DNA from: JAYENY01 sp964563465
GTDB taxonomy: Bacteria; Patescibacteriota; Minisyncoccia; Minisyncoccales; PEYH01
Length of the DNA: 53,220 nt
Assembly: GCA_964563465.1 (NCBI GenBank)
Contig: CAZLVZ010000001.1
Location: 1 to 53,220, forward strand
Direction of reading: 5' to 3'
The position numbers and the translations under genes are program-made. Below the pieces are notes generated by a model that had not been told where the DNA came from, did not search any database, and was given only the letters and a program-made list of their open reading frames with translations. Every line of letters starts with the position of its first letter. Within the stretch, counting starts at the first letter, position 1. Positions 1 through 7,274 of the stretch are shown piece by piece.

Positions 1-1435
1 CGGAAAAAGTCCATGTTTCATTAAAAGAAGTCCCATCAGCATAATCAGAATGCCATGCTCCCTGATAATGTGCCCAAAGCTTAGTTAATCCGTTATCATC
101 TTGCCCTATCACGGTAAGCTTAATCTTTTCTCCTACATCTACTGTTGTTTTGTCTACAGACAAAGTGCCGGAGACAGGGTCTTCTTGAACAGCGTTTTCA
201 ACTCTTAAATAAGTTGATTTTGTATTATTGCTCTCATTGGATTCCGACAATCTGTTTCCGTCATCTGTTGAAAGTGTAAATTTATGACTGCCCACTGGAA
301 GAGTTTGAAAAATAGGACAATCTATTGTAGTCGTCTGTCCTGAATCTAATCGTGTTGTAATCGCATCACATATTCTCCATCCAGGATTTGGCAAAGATTC
401 AGAAGAAATTTTTGTAATAATTCCTCCAGAAACATATGGCATTTTTTGAGAACCATTATTTTTAATAGTTGTTCTAAAGCTTATCTTGTCGTTTGTCGTC
501 GGAGATGCAGGTTGAGTAATAATAGAAGAAATTATGAGGTCTGGTTTATTCTGTACTGTAGCAACTACTGTTGCCTTTACATAACATGGAACTGTCTTTG
601 CGCTTTCTATTGTCTGGTTTGTTTTGTATCCATAAATATAACCATAGTAATATTTGTTGCCTGCCGTTGATTCAGATAATGTCCATGTCTTTGTGCAGGA
701 AGTCGCCCCATTACAATATTGAGAATCCCATCCCGATCCTGCTCCCTCGCTATGATGACCCCACAGCATTACCTTGCTTACTCCTTGATCATCTTGCGCT
801 GTAATTGTGACAGTAATATTCCCTCCTACGCTTACCGTTGTTTTATTTACAGACAAAGTGCCGGAGACGGGGTCTTCTTTGGTCGTGCTCGGCAAAGCAT
901 TCTCGCACTCCTGTTTCGTATTAAATGTTCTCAATCCATAATAAACATAAGATCCACAAAATTGTTTATACCCACAAGCTGTCGCGTGGTCATTGTCAAA
1001 CCAATAACGGTATTGACAATTTGTTATTGTTTGGGTTACTGTCGCCTTCACATAACTAGGAGTTGTATAGCCAGCATCTGAGTGGTCAGTCGTGTCTCTG
1101 CCAGATACATAACCGTGATAAGTATATATCCCTGCACTTGGTTCGGAAAAAGTGAATACATGGGTACAAGATGTAGCTGGTGCACCTATAGCGTGTGGAC
1201 ACACATATCTATGCCAAGCATTACGATAATGGGCCCAAATGTATATTACTCCTTGATCGTCTTGACCTGTTACTGTTAGAGAAATTGTTTCTCCTGTGCT
1301 AACGGTTGTCTTGTTAATAGATAGTGTCCCCGAGGCAGGGTCTTCTCTTGTTTGAGCTATGGCAGAAGATGTCATAATTAAAAATCCTGCCAAAAAGATT
1401 CCCGTTATCGCTAAAAACTTAAATTTTTTATTCAT
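1..1435 (-). CDS. Exported surface protein with Ig-like repeats and a CARDB domain (3' end cut by window edge)
   Basis: An open frame starts at the ATG at 1435 and runs uninterrupted off the left edge. It begins with a clear signal peptide (basic MNKKFKF, hydrophobic core, AIA|Q cleavage site). The mature part has at least three copies of a roughly 90-residue Ig-like unit that begins EDPxSGTLSxxKTTVxxG and contains a QDDxG motif, a WAHY- or WGHH-type motif and a FSE/LSE motif. Copies start near plus positions 1355, 885 and 185; the last is truncated by the window edge. A CARDB-like domain (PDLIISSI, then LSTDDGNRLSESNESNN) lies between copies two and three. Cysteine pairs suggest disulfides outside the cell. 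The family suggests adhesion or a cell-wall role, but nothing fixes the ligand. Confidence is high for an exported repeat protein and low for function. Confidence 0.85.
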   Translation of the reverse strand, partial: MNKKFKFLAITGIFLAGFLIMTSSAIAQTREDPASGTLSINKTTVSTGETISLTVTGQDDQGVIYIWAHYRNAWHRYVCPHAIGAPATSCTHVFTFSEPSAGIYTYHGYVSGRDTTDHSDAGYTTPSYVKATVTQTITNCQYRYWFDNDHATACGYKQFCGSYVYYGLRTFNTKQECENALPSTTKEDPVSGTLSVNKTTVSVGGNITVTITAQDDQGVSKVMLWGHHSEGAGSGWDSQYCNGATSCTKTWTLSESTAGNKYYYGYIYGYKTNQTIESAKTVPCYVKATVVATVQNKPDLIISSIITQPASPTTNDKISFRTTIKNNGSQKMPYVSGGIITKISSESLPNPGWRICDAITTRLDSGQTTTIDCPIFQTLPVGSHKFTLSTDDGNRLSESNESNNTKSTYLRVENAVQEDPVSGTLSVDKTTVDVGEKIKLTVIGQDDNGLTKLWAHYQGAWHSDYADGTSFNETWTFS

Positions 1436-1511
1436 AATTTTGAAAAATTAATTGTTAATTTAGAATAACCTTTATCTTATAATAATCCTTGTTTATAAAA
1501 AATACAATGAT

Positions 1512-3230
1512 TTAATTAAAAAATGTTAATAACTTTTTAATAGGATGAACGTTTATAATATCTTTTTTCTCTGCCCAACCGCGTCGGGCTTGGGCAATAC
1601 CAAGTTCCATAAATCGCAAATGATTTTTGTGGTGAGCATCGGTATTAATTACCATTTTCACTCCTGCCAGTTTTGCTTTCTTAATATTTGTATCTTTTAA
1701 ATCCATTCTTATAGGAGAAGAATTAATTTCCAAAATAGTTTTTGTTGCCTTGGCTGTTCTTAAAATTTTGCCAAAATCAATACGATATTCATCTCTTCTT
1801 CTCAAAATCCTTCCTAACGGATGAGAAATAATATCAATATTAGGATTTTTCATTGCCTTAATAATTCTTTCTGTCATTTGGCTTTTAGAGAGCTTAAAAT
1901 GAGAATGAATACCAGCAATAGCGTAGTCAAGATTCTTTAACGCCTGATTATTTATATCAATTGAGCCGTCTTTTAAAATATTGGTTTCTGCTCCTTGTAA
2001 TAATCTAAATTTTGAATTTTGAATTTTTGAGTTTAATTTATCTATCTCTTTCCGCTGTTCGCTTAATTGTTTTTCATTCAAACCGTGCTCTATTCTCAAA
2101 AATTTAGTATGATCGGAAATTCCTAAATATTCATAATCCATATTTATGGCAACTTTTGCCATTTCTTCAATAGAATTTTTACCTCCGTCCCAATTAGAAT
2201 GACAATGTAAATCTCCCTTAATATCGTTATATCCTATCAATTTAGGAATCCTATTTTCTAAAGCCATTTCTATCTCGCCCCTATTTTCCCTCATCTCTGC
2301 TGGAATATATGCTAATCCTAAAGCAAAATAAATCTCTTTTTCATCTCTGCCTGCAATCATTTTTTTGCCTCTAAAAAGCCCATATTCATTAAGCTTCATT
2401 TTTTTGTCAATGGCAATCTTTCTCAAAGCAATATTGTGTTCTTTGGAACCGGTAAAATATTGAAGCGCTGAACCATAGCTTTTTTCAGGGACAACCCTTA
2501 GATCCACATCAATTCCCGGTTGAACACGAATAGAGGATTTCGTTTTCCCTTTGCCCCAAATTTTAATTATTCCTTGTGTTTTTACAAAAATATCCATTAC
2601 CTTCTCCGGCTTATTAGAAATAACTAAAATATCAATATCTCCTATGGTCTCTTTTTTCCTCCGCAAAGAACCTGCTAAATCCAATTCCCTTACTTCTTTC
2701 AAATTAATAAGAGGTTCTTTTATATCCCGAATAATCGGTAAAACTTCTCCCAAAAGAAATCTTCCTTTATTCTTCCTCAAAAATCTTATACTCTCTAAAA
2801 TATTCTTTTCTGTCTTTTTGTCAAAACCGGATAAAGAAACAATTTTATCTTCTTCAATCGCTTTTTCTAAATCGTTCAAATTCCTTATGTCTAATTCACG
2901 ATACAACTTCTTAATTGTTTTGGGACCTATTCCCTCGACGGCCATTAACCCCTCTATGTCTACGGGAAATTTTTTCTTTAATTCTTGATAATCTTTAATT
3001 TTTCCAGTCAACAAATACTCTTCAATTTTTTTAGCAATACCTTTCCCTATTCCCGGAATAGCAATAAGTGCGCTCGTTTCTCCTTTTTTGTAAATCTGAG
3101 CAACGCTCTCTGCCAAACTTTCTAAGACAATTGCTGCTTTTTCGTATGCTTGCGGCTTAAAGGCGACTTCTTCTATCTCTAAAAGATAACCAATTTCATA
3201 AAATATATTTGCTAACTCTTGATTAATCAT
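1512..3230 (-). CDS. polX: Family X DNA polymerase with C-terminal PHP domain
   Basis: At 572 residues it is the standard size for bacterial PolX. Two helix-hairpin-helix motifs (IPGIGKGIA about 58-66, VEGIGPKTI about 98-106) precede the nucleotidyltransferase core. That core has GSLRR (187-191), the metal ligands D198 and D200 in GDIDILV, and a third acidic residue at D243 (DVDLRVV). The PHP domain starts at GDLHCHSNWDGG (339-350) and carries further His/Asp motifs (SDHTKF, IHSHF, SHP, NTDAH), consistent with an active 3'-5' exonuclease/phosphodiesterase. The role is gap filling in base-excision repair. The gene stands alone, with a terminator between it and hicA upstream. Confidence 0.96.
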   Translation of the reverse strand: MINQELANIFYEIGYLLEIEEVAFKPQAYEKAAIVLESLAESVAQIYKKGETSALIAIPGIGKGIAKKIEEYLLTGKIKDYQELKKKFPVDIEGLMAVEGIGPKTIKKLYRELDIRNLNDLEKAIEEDKIVSLSGFDKKTEKNILESIRFLRKNKGRFLLGEVLPIIRDIKEPLINLKEVRELDLAGSLRRKKETIGDIDILVISNKPEKVMDIFVKTQGIIKIWGKGKTKSSIRVQPGIDVDLRVVPEKSYGSALQYFTGSKEHNIALRKIAIDKKMKLNEYGLFRGKKMIAGRDEKEIYFALGLAYIPAEMRENRGEIEMALENRIPKLIGYNDIKGDLHCHSNWDGGKNSIEEMAKVAINMDYEYLGISDHTKFLRIEHGLNEKQLSEQRKEIDKLNSKIQNSKFRLLQGAETNILKDGSIDINNQALKNLDYAIAGIHSHFKLSKSQMTERIIKAMKNPNIDIISHPLGRILRRRDEYRIDFGKILRTAKATKTILEINSSPIRMDLKDTNIKKAKLAGVKMVINTDAHHKNHLRFMELGIAQARRGWAEKKDIINVHPIKKLLTFFN

Positions 3231-3262
3231 ATTAAGTTTATTCTATCACAGGCAGGGTTTTC

Positions 3263-3293
3263 ATAAAACAAAAAAAAAGGGGTCAAACCCCTA
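3263..3293 (-). terminator. Rho-independent terminator after hicA
   Basis: On the minus strand a 5-bp stem AGGGG/CCCCT (3278-3282 with 3288-3292) is followed by a run of nine T and further T-rich sequence. It closes the hicBA transcript before polX. The hairpin is part of a 35-bp repeat found again at 3840-3874. Confidence 0.8.
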
Positions 3294-3305
3294 AAATTCT
3301 TTTTT
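3271..3305. repeat. Left copy of 35-bp direct repeat flanking hicBA
   Basis: Positions 3271-3305 match 3840-3874 with only three or four differences (in the A-run, t/c in the hairpin loop and a/g after the stem). The shared core is GGGG-N-CAAACCCCTAAA followed by TTCTTTTTT. The two copies lie 569 bp apart and bracket exactly the hicA and hicB genes. Both copies contain a terminator hairpin. Confidence 0.8.
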
Positions 3306-3531
3306 AATCTTTTAATAGTTCGTTAAATTCCTCCAAAGATAAATCCAAATCTTTGATAATGGCGTTGAGTAAGCCCTTTTTAATGTCTTTGTTGTGAAAC
3401 GGCACAGAAATGATTCTTCTCTGTATAGAACAATAAAAAATCCGGTGGCTGCCGGTCTGTCTTTTCTCAATACATCCTAATTTTCCTAAAACTCTAATTA
3501 ACTGTTTAGGTTTGATTATTGGTAATTTCAT
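3304..3531 (-). CDS. hicA: HicA-type mRNA interferase toxin
   Basis: A 75-residue protein of HicA/YcfA type with a dsRBD-like fold: LPIIKPKQLIRVLGKLG, then the catalytic-His region GSHRIFY, then ISVPFHNKDIKKGLLNAIIKDL. The His of GSH is the residue used by HicA toxins to cleave mRNA. The gene starts 2 bp after the hicB stop, so translation is probably coupled. Antitoxin-before-toxin order is known for some hicBA loci, although E. coli has hicA first. The stop is followed by a hairpin terminator. Confidence 0.9.
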   Translation of the reverse strand: MKLPIIKPKQLIRVLGKLGCIEKRQTGSHRIFYCSIQRRIISVPFHNKDIKKGLLNAIIKDLDLSLEEFNELLKD

Positions 3532-3533
3532 GC

Positions 3534-3791
3534 CTAAACTTTCACGGGAATTTTAGTTACAAAAATAGATGCCTCTGACTCGTAAGGAACTTCTTGTTTT
3601 AGTTTTTGAAGAACTTTGATATAACCATAAATGGCATCCTGAGCCATCTGATAGGCCTCGTCTAATGTTTCTCCTTGAGTGTGACAGCCCTGTAAACTGG
3701 GGACATGAACCACAAATCCACCCTCTTCTGCTGGTTCAAAGATAGCTGTATAATTTAGAATTTTCTTTTGGATTTTTTTCTTCGTGCTCAT
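3534..3791 (-). CDS. hicB: HicB-type antitoxin
   Basis: At 85 residues it holds the partial RNase-H-fold HicB domain: YTAIFEPAEEGGFVVHVPSLQGCHTQGETLDEA, then a helix (AQDAIYGYIKVLQKL). It should bind and neutralise the HicA product of the next gene. The C-terminus is short (FVTKIPVKV) and no separate HTH or ribbon-helix-helix DNA-binding domain is obvious, yet the promoter carries a good inverted repeat. Either the short tail or the HicAB complex may bind DNA. The ATG lies within about three bases of the predicted transcription start, so the mRNA appears leaderless. Confidence 0.9.
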   Translation of the reverse strand: MSTKKKIQKKILNYTAIFEPAEEGGFVVHVPSLQGCHTQGETLDEAYQMAQDAIYGYIKVLQKLKQEVPYESEASIFVTKIPVKV

Positions 3792-3800
3792 TATAATTAC

Positions 3801-3833
3801 ATTATCATTTCTCTGATATTGTTGTCAATATCA
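3801..3833 (-). promoter_or_regulatory. hicBA promoter with inverted-repeat operator
   Basis: On the minus strand TTGACA (3823-3828) is separated by 16 nt from GATAAT (3801-3806). A perfect 8-bp inverted repeat TGATATTG/CAATATCA with a 4-nt centre (3814-3833) covers the -35 box. This is the arrangement expected for toxin-antitoxin autorepression. The predicted start is near 3794 and the hicB ATG is at 3791. Confidence 0.7.
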
Positions 3834-3839
3834 TTGTTA

Positions 3840-3874
3840 AAAAAATAGGGGCCAAACCCCTAAAGTTCTTTTTT
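3840..3874. repeat. Right copy of 35-bp direct repeat / terminator of the HD-domain gene
   Basis: This is the second copy of the repeat at 3271-3305. Its hairpin AGGGG/CCCCT (3847-3851 with 3857-3861) is followed on the minus strand by a T-rich run, so it also serves as terminator for the HD-domain gene ending at 3893. It separates that gene from the hicB promoter. Confidence 0.75.
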
Positions 3875-3892
3875 GCTACCTTTTCTGTGTTT

Positions 3893-5200
3893 CTATTTTT
3901 TCTTATAAACACGACCTTGCTTGGCTATAGCGAATTCTTTGTCTAATTCTTCCATAAATTTTAATAAAAGGGGATCATCTATTCGCTCTTTAATGTCAAT
4001 CCACCAAGGAATTATTGGAAATTTTTTGTCTTTCTTCCAGTATTCAATGGCCTGAAAAAGATTAACCATCTTGTCTACTTGAGAAACAAATCTACCCTCT
4101 TTGGTTAAACCCTCTTCAAAATCTACCCAAAGCTCAATAATTTCATCTTGCAATGCTTTGGGAAGGCGTGATGTTAGTTTTACAATTGCTTTCCATTCTT
4201 TAGCTCTTTTCTGAAGTAGCCATTCCAATCTTTTAGCGTAAGGAACGCGTGGGGGCTTCTCCATAATTTTTTTTGCATTCTTTTTATCTGAACCGAGTAT
4301 TGGGTCATATGGAGTTTGATCTCCAGCATAAACTTCACACAAATCATGAATTAATGCAATCTTGACGGTTTTGTTTGTGTCCAATCCTTTAGTTTCTCCC
4401 AAAAACCAGCTTATTATTGTCATTTGAAAAGTATGCTGAGCAACTGTCTCGGGATTTTTAACCCCTCGCAAAATCCATCCGGTTCTCTTCAATCTTTTTA
4501 GCTTGCCAATTTCAATAATAAAATTCATGACTTCGGTGGTAGTGTTTCTGTTTTTCTTTTTTCCTGAATTTAAAAAATTTCTGTCTATCTCTTTCTTAAA
4601 TTTTGAAACAATAGGATCTTTCAACGCCTTCTTGGCCCAACGATTCCATAATTTATGTTCAATCTTACCTTCTTTTTTCCAGTACTCCATGGCTTGTAAA
4701 AAGGTCTCTGCCTTAGCTGCTTGCCAAGCAAATTTACCTATCTTTGTCTTCCTATTTAAATAACCTTGCCACAGTGTTTCTATTTCTTTTTTAATATTCC
4801 CATCTAATCTTGAGATAAGCTTTTCAACAGAATTCTCTTCTTCTTGATGCCTTCTATTCAATCGTTTCTGCTCGTCTATTAAATTAAAAGGAGGGGGATT
4901 TTTAAGAATTTCTTTCAACAATGTTTTCTCTTTTTGAGAAGCAACTCCCTTGGGTAAAAGATAACCATAAGGAGTTGTGTCGTTAATATATACTTCGTAT
5001 AAATGATGGACCAAAATTGTTTTTATAATCTTGGACTCATCTAATCCTTTTTCCTTATTAAGAACCCAACCTAAAATTGTTGCTCTAAAAATATGGTCAG
5101 CCGTAGTTTCTGGACTTTTGATTCCATAAGCCAACCAGCCACTTCTTTTAGCTTGTTTTAATTTGCCTATTTGGATAAAAAATTGAAGCAGAGAATTCAT
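3893..5200 (-). CDS. Tandem HD-domain phosphohydrolase, N-terminal copy degenerate
   Basis: The 435-residue protein is an internal duplication of an HDDC2/YfbR-like HD domain (about 1-210 and 224-435, offset near 220). The C-terminal copy keeps the metal ligands: H256 (AQHTFQM), H285-D286 (IHDLCEVYAGD) and D376 (QVDKMVN). The N-terminal copy keeps H36 (ADHIFRA) but has H65-H66 (VHHLYEV) in place of HD, and A162 where the last Asp should be. So only the second domain looks catalytic. Close relatives of this family are 5'-deoxynucleotidases; the substrate here is unknown. The first copy may be structural or regulatory, since these enzymes are often dimers and a fused dead subunit would mimic one. 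Confidence 0.85.
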   Translation of the reverse strand: MNSLLQFFIQIGKLKQAKRSGWLAYGIKSPETTADHIFRATILGWVLNKEKGLDESKIIKTILVHHLYEVYINDTTPYGYLLPKGVASQKEKTLLKEILKNPPPFNLIDEQKRLNRRHQEEENSVEKLISRLDGNIKKEIETLWQGYLNRKTKIGKFAWQAAKAETFLQAMEYWKKEGKIEHKLWNRWAKKALKDPIVSKFKKEIDRNFLNSGKKKNRNTTTEVMNFIIEIGKLKRLKRTGWILRGVKNPETVAQHTFQMTIISWFLGETKGLDTNKTVKIALIHDLCEVYAGDQTPYDPILGSDKKNAKKIMEKPPRVPYAKRLEWLLQKRAKEWKAIVKLTSRLPKALQDEIIELWVDFEEGLTKEGRFVSQVDKMVNLFQAIEYWKKDKKFPIIPWWIDIKERIDDPLLLKFMEELDKEFAIAKQGRVYKKK

Positions 5201-5242
5201 TGTATCTGAAAAGAGGGCATTAATCCTCTTTCAATTTTAACT

Positions 5243-5716
5243 TTAAAAATTATATATAATCTTCTTAATTGTATAGATGGTGACTACGGACGATTGAACT
5301 TTAACAGAGTCGCCCATCTTATGTCCCAAAAGTGATTTTCCTACTGGCGATTCATTGCTAATTTTTCCAAGCATTGGGTCCGCTTCTAAAGAACCAACTA
5401 TTGTAAATTCGTCTGTCTGTCCTTCGACCTCAACTAAAACAGTTGCTCCCATAAAAACAACCCTCCTCTGTCCTCTTGGCGGAGAAATAATAAGGGTATG
5501 ATTTTTTATGGTTGTTTCTATCTCTTCTATCCTTAGTTCAAGTTGCCTTAAGTCATCTTGAAATGTAGAAAATTCGGAACCAACATCTTGCGACGAGGCT
5601 GCGCTTGATACTTCTTCCTTTGCCTTTTCCACCCTAACTCCTTTGAGAGATTCATATTCTTCTCTCAATTTATCTAAGCCCTCTTTAGTCAAATAAATTT
5701 TGTGTTCAATGTCCAT
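5243..5716 (-). CDS. greA: GreA/GreB-family transcript cleavage factor
   Basis: The protein has the GreA plan: an N-terminal coiled coil (KIYLTKEGLDKLREEYESLKG onwards) and a C-terminal FKBP-like domain (VVFMGATVLVEVEG, IVGSLEADP, NESPVGKSLLG). I start it at 5716 (MDIEHKIYL), because the upstream in-frame ATG at 5734 adds six residues not typical of the family. The coiled-coil tip normally carries an acidic D-x-x-E-N motif that places magnesium in the RNA polymerase active site. Here it reads SQDVGSEF, so the spacing of the two acids has changed. It may therefore be a less active or Gfh-like paralogue. Confidence 0.9.
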   Translation of the reverse strand: MDIEHKIYLTKEGLDKLREEYESLKGVRVEKAKEEVSSAASSQDVGSEFSTFQDDLRQLELRIEEIETTIKNHTLIISPPRGQRRVVFMGATVLVEVEGQTDEFTIVGSLEADPMLGKISNESPVGKSLLGHKMGDSVKVQSSVVTIYTIKKIIYNF

Positions 5717-5775
5717 GACACTATAATTTAGCATTCCTTGATCATCTTTGTCAAACTTAATTTTCTCTAATTATA

Positions 5776-6894
5776 TTATTTTAATGTAAAGTAAAAAATT
5801 TCGGCGACAATACCCAAGACAAAAAAGATTGACAAAAGAAAGTATACTGGATTCATTTTTTTTGAATACTTCTTTTTCAAAAATGCCTTGAAAAGAAAAA
5901 TCGTGATAAAACCTTCAATGCCTCCGGCGATAGCCCCCGTGAATCCAATGATATTAATGAATTGTCTAAGTCCAAGCAAAAACAAAATCATTGGAATAAA
6001 GACAGAAATGCCCCAAGAAATTTTTTCTGGAACACGAAAGTCGTACCAAAAAATTTTCTTCAGCGTAATTCCGATCGTCAAAAAAGATGTAAAACAAGTA
6101 ATAAGTCCAAAAATAAATCCTGCTATTGTTATTCGTGGACCAAAAACAGAGCTTAAACTGGCGATTGGGTCTTCTGTAGTTTGATTGCCACAAGAGCCTA
6201 AAACAATGACTGTAAAAAGGATATAGATAAAAAAAGCGATTAGAATACCCGAAATTATTACTTTTCTGAATTCCTTCCTTTTCCCTTTTAATATTTCTTT
6301 TACTTCTGGTAAAATAGCCGACCCCCAAAGAGAAAAAAGAATAACTCCATAGGGATAAAAGACAAACTTAAAATTAATATTAAAAAAATGTTCTATCTTA
6401 ATATGAGAAAAAGATTTAAAAGAGAAAAAAGCCAAAAGTCCGAAAAAAAACAAAAGCACTAAAAATTCAACAAAAGAAACGCTTTTTATTCCTTTGTAGA
6501 TCAATAAGCTACCAAGCACAAAAAAAACAAAAACATAAATTAATAAGTTTCCACCTACATATGGAGAAAGTAAATTTTCCAAAAATCCCCCACCTACTAC
6601 CAAGTAGGCAAGTTGAGCGCCAAATAATCCAAAACATACAGCAAGAAGCGCAATCTTGCTCCAAAATGATCCTAAATATTCCTTAACATAACCCGGGAAT
6701 CTGTGTTTGGTAGATGTGCCAAGGATAACATCTCCGAGCATTAAATGAACCACTATAGCTACAGCTCCTAAAAATAGAAAATAAAAGAGTAAAACAAAAA
6801 ATCCACTTTTATAAGCGATCCAAGGCAGACCAAAGATGCCTACCCCAACAATTGTTCCAACAAAAATAGATAGAGCTTTCCAAAAAGCACTCAT
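5776..6894 (-). CDS. Amino acid permease (APC superfamily, aromatic amino acid/HAAAP-like)
   Basis: The 372-residue protein is almost entirely hydrophobic, with about 10-11 predicted membrane helices. It opens with the broken-helix signature of the APC superfamily, FVGTIVGVGIFGLPWIAYKSG (about 11-31). The glycine-rich unwound segment of TM1 binds substrate in this superfamily. A later GSAILPEVKEIL segment resembles the conserved TM6 region of tryptophan/tyrosine permeases. Substrate is inferred only as an amino acid. Import fits an organism with few biosynthetic pathways. The preceding EF-Tu-like gene ends about 25 bp upstream on the same strand, so the two may be cotranscribed. Confidence 0.8.
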   Translation of the reverse strand: MSAFWKALSIFVGTIVGVGIFGLPWIAYKSGFFVLLFYFLFLGAVAIVVHLMLGDVILGTSTKHRFPGYVKEYLGSFWSKIALLAVCFGLFGAQLAYLVVGGGFLENLLSPYVGGNLLIYVFVFFVLGSLLIYKGIKSVSFVEFLVLLFFFGLLAFFSFKSFSHIKIEHFFNINFKFVFYPYGVILFSLWGSAILPEVKEILKGKRKEFRKVIISGILIAFFIYILFTVIVLGSCGNQTTEDPIASLSSVFGPRITIAGFIFGLITCFTSFLTIGITLKKIFWYDFRVPEKISWGISVFIPMILFLLGLRQFINIIGFTGAIAGGIEGFITIFLFKAFLKKKYSKKMNPVYFLLSIFFVLGIVAEIFYFTLK

Positions 6895-6918
6895 AAATTA
6901 AAAATTTAATAATTCTAT

Positions 6919-7179
6919 TTAAACTTTAAATACCCTGTAGCCGTCTCTGACTTTCTGACTAACCTTGAGCCCCACTTCGTCTCCTTTTTTGGCTTTGTCT
7001 ATTTTTTTATGTTCAACCTCCATTGAGTCAACGACCTGCTCAAAATCAGTATCGCCACCTATAATTCTAATTGTTTCTCCTGCTTTCAGCTTGTCGATTA
7101 GACTAATCACTGCTACTTGTATGTGGTCAAAATAATGAATTATTTTGCCTATTGGTTTTCCTTCAATTTCTTCTGCCAT
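6919..7179 (-). CDS. EF-Tu domain-2-like small protein
   Basis: The 86-residue protein is a single beta-barrel of the elongation-factor domain-2 type: KPIGKIIHYFDHIQVAVISL, KAGETIRIIGG, then VEHKKIDKAKKGDEVGLKV. The final block resembles the domain-2 segment of translational GTPases and the C-terminal domain of U32 peptidases. There is no GTPase domain. Such stand-alone proteins occur in CPR and archaeal genomes, and their role is not established. RNA or protein binding is a guess from the fold. Confidence 0.75.
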   Translation of the reverse strand: MAEEIEGKPIGKIIHYFDHIQVAVISLIDKLKAGETIRIIGGDTDFEQVVDSMEVEHKKIDKAKKGDEVGLKVSQKVRDGYRVFKV

Positions 7180-7274
7180 AAATAATAATTTATTAATGTT
7201 GATAACACGACCTTTAATTGTCTACAAAATATAATTACATCCTCATTATATCAAAAAATTTTGTTCTCGACGAT

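Noticed and set aside
446..1279. Several plus-strand open frames opposite the first surface gene
   Set aside because: They are rich in Cys, Ser and Tyr with no family features. The minus strand carries a continuous frame with signal peptide and repeated domains.
3263..3874. A CRISPR-like or IS-like interpretation of the two 35-bp repeats
   Set aside because: There are only two copies, they hold terminator hairpins, no transposase is present and the span between them is fully coding for hicBA.
5888..6328. Frames on both strands within the permease gene
   Set aside because: They are shadows of a well-supported membrane transporter and show no domain features of their own.
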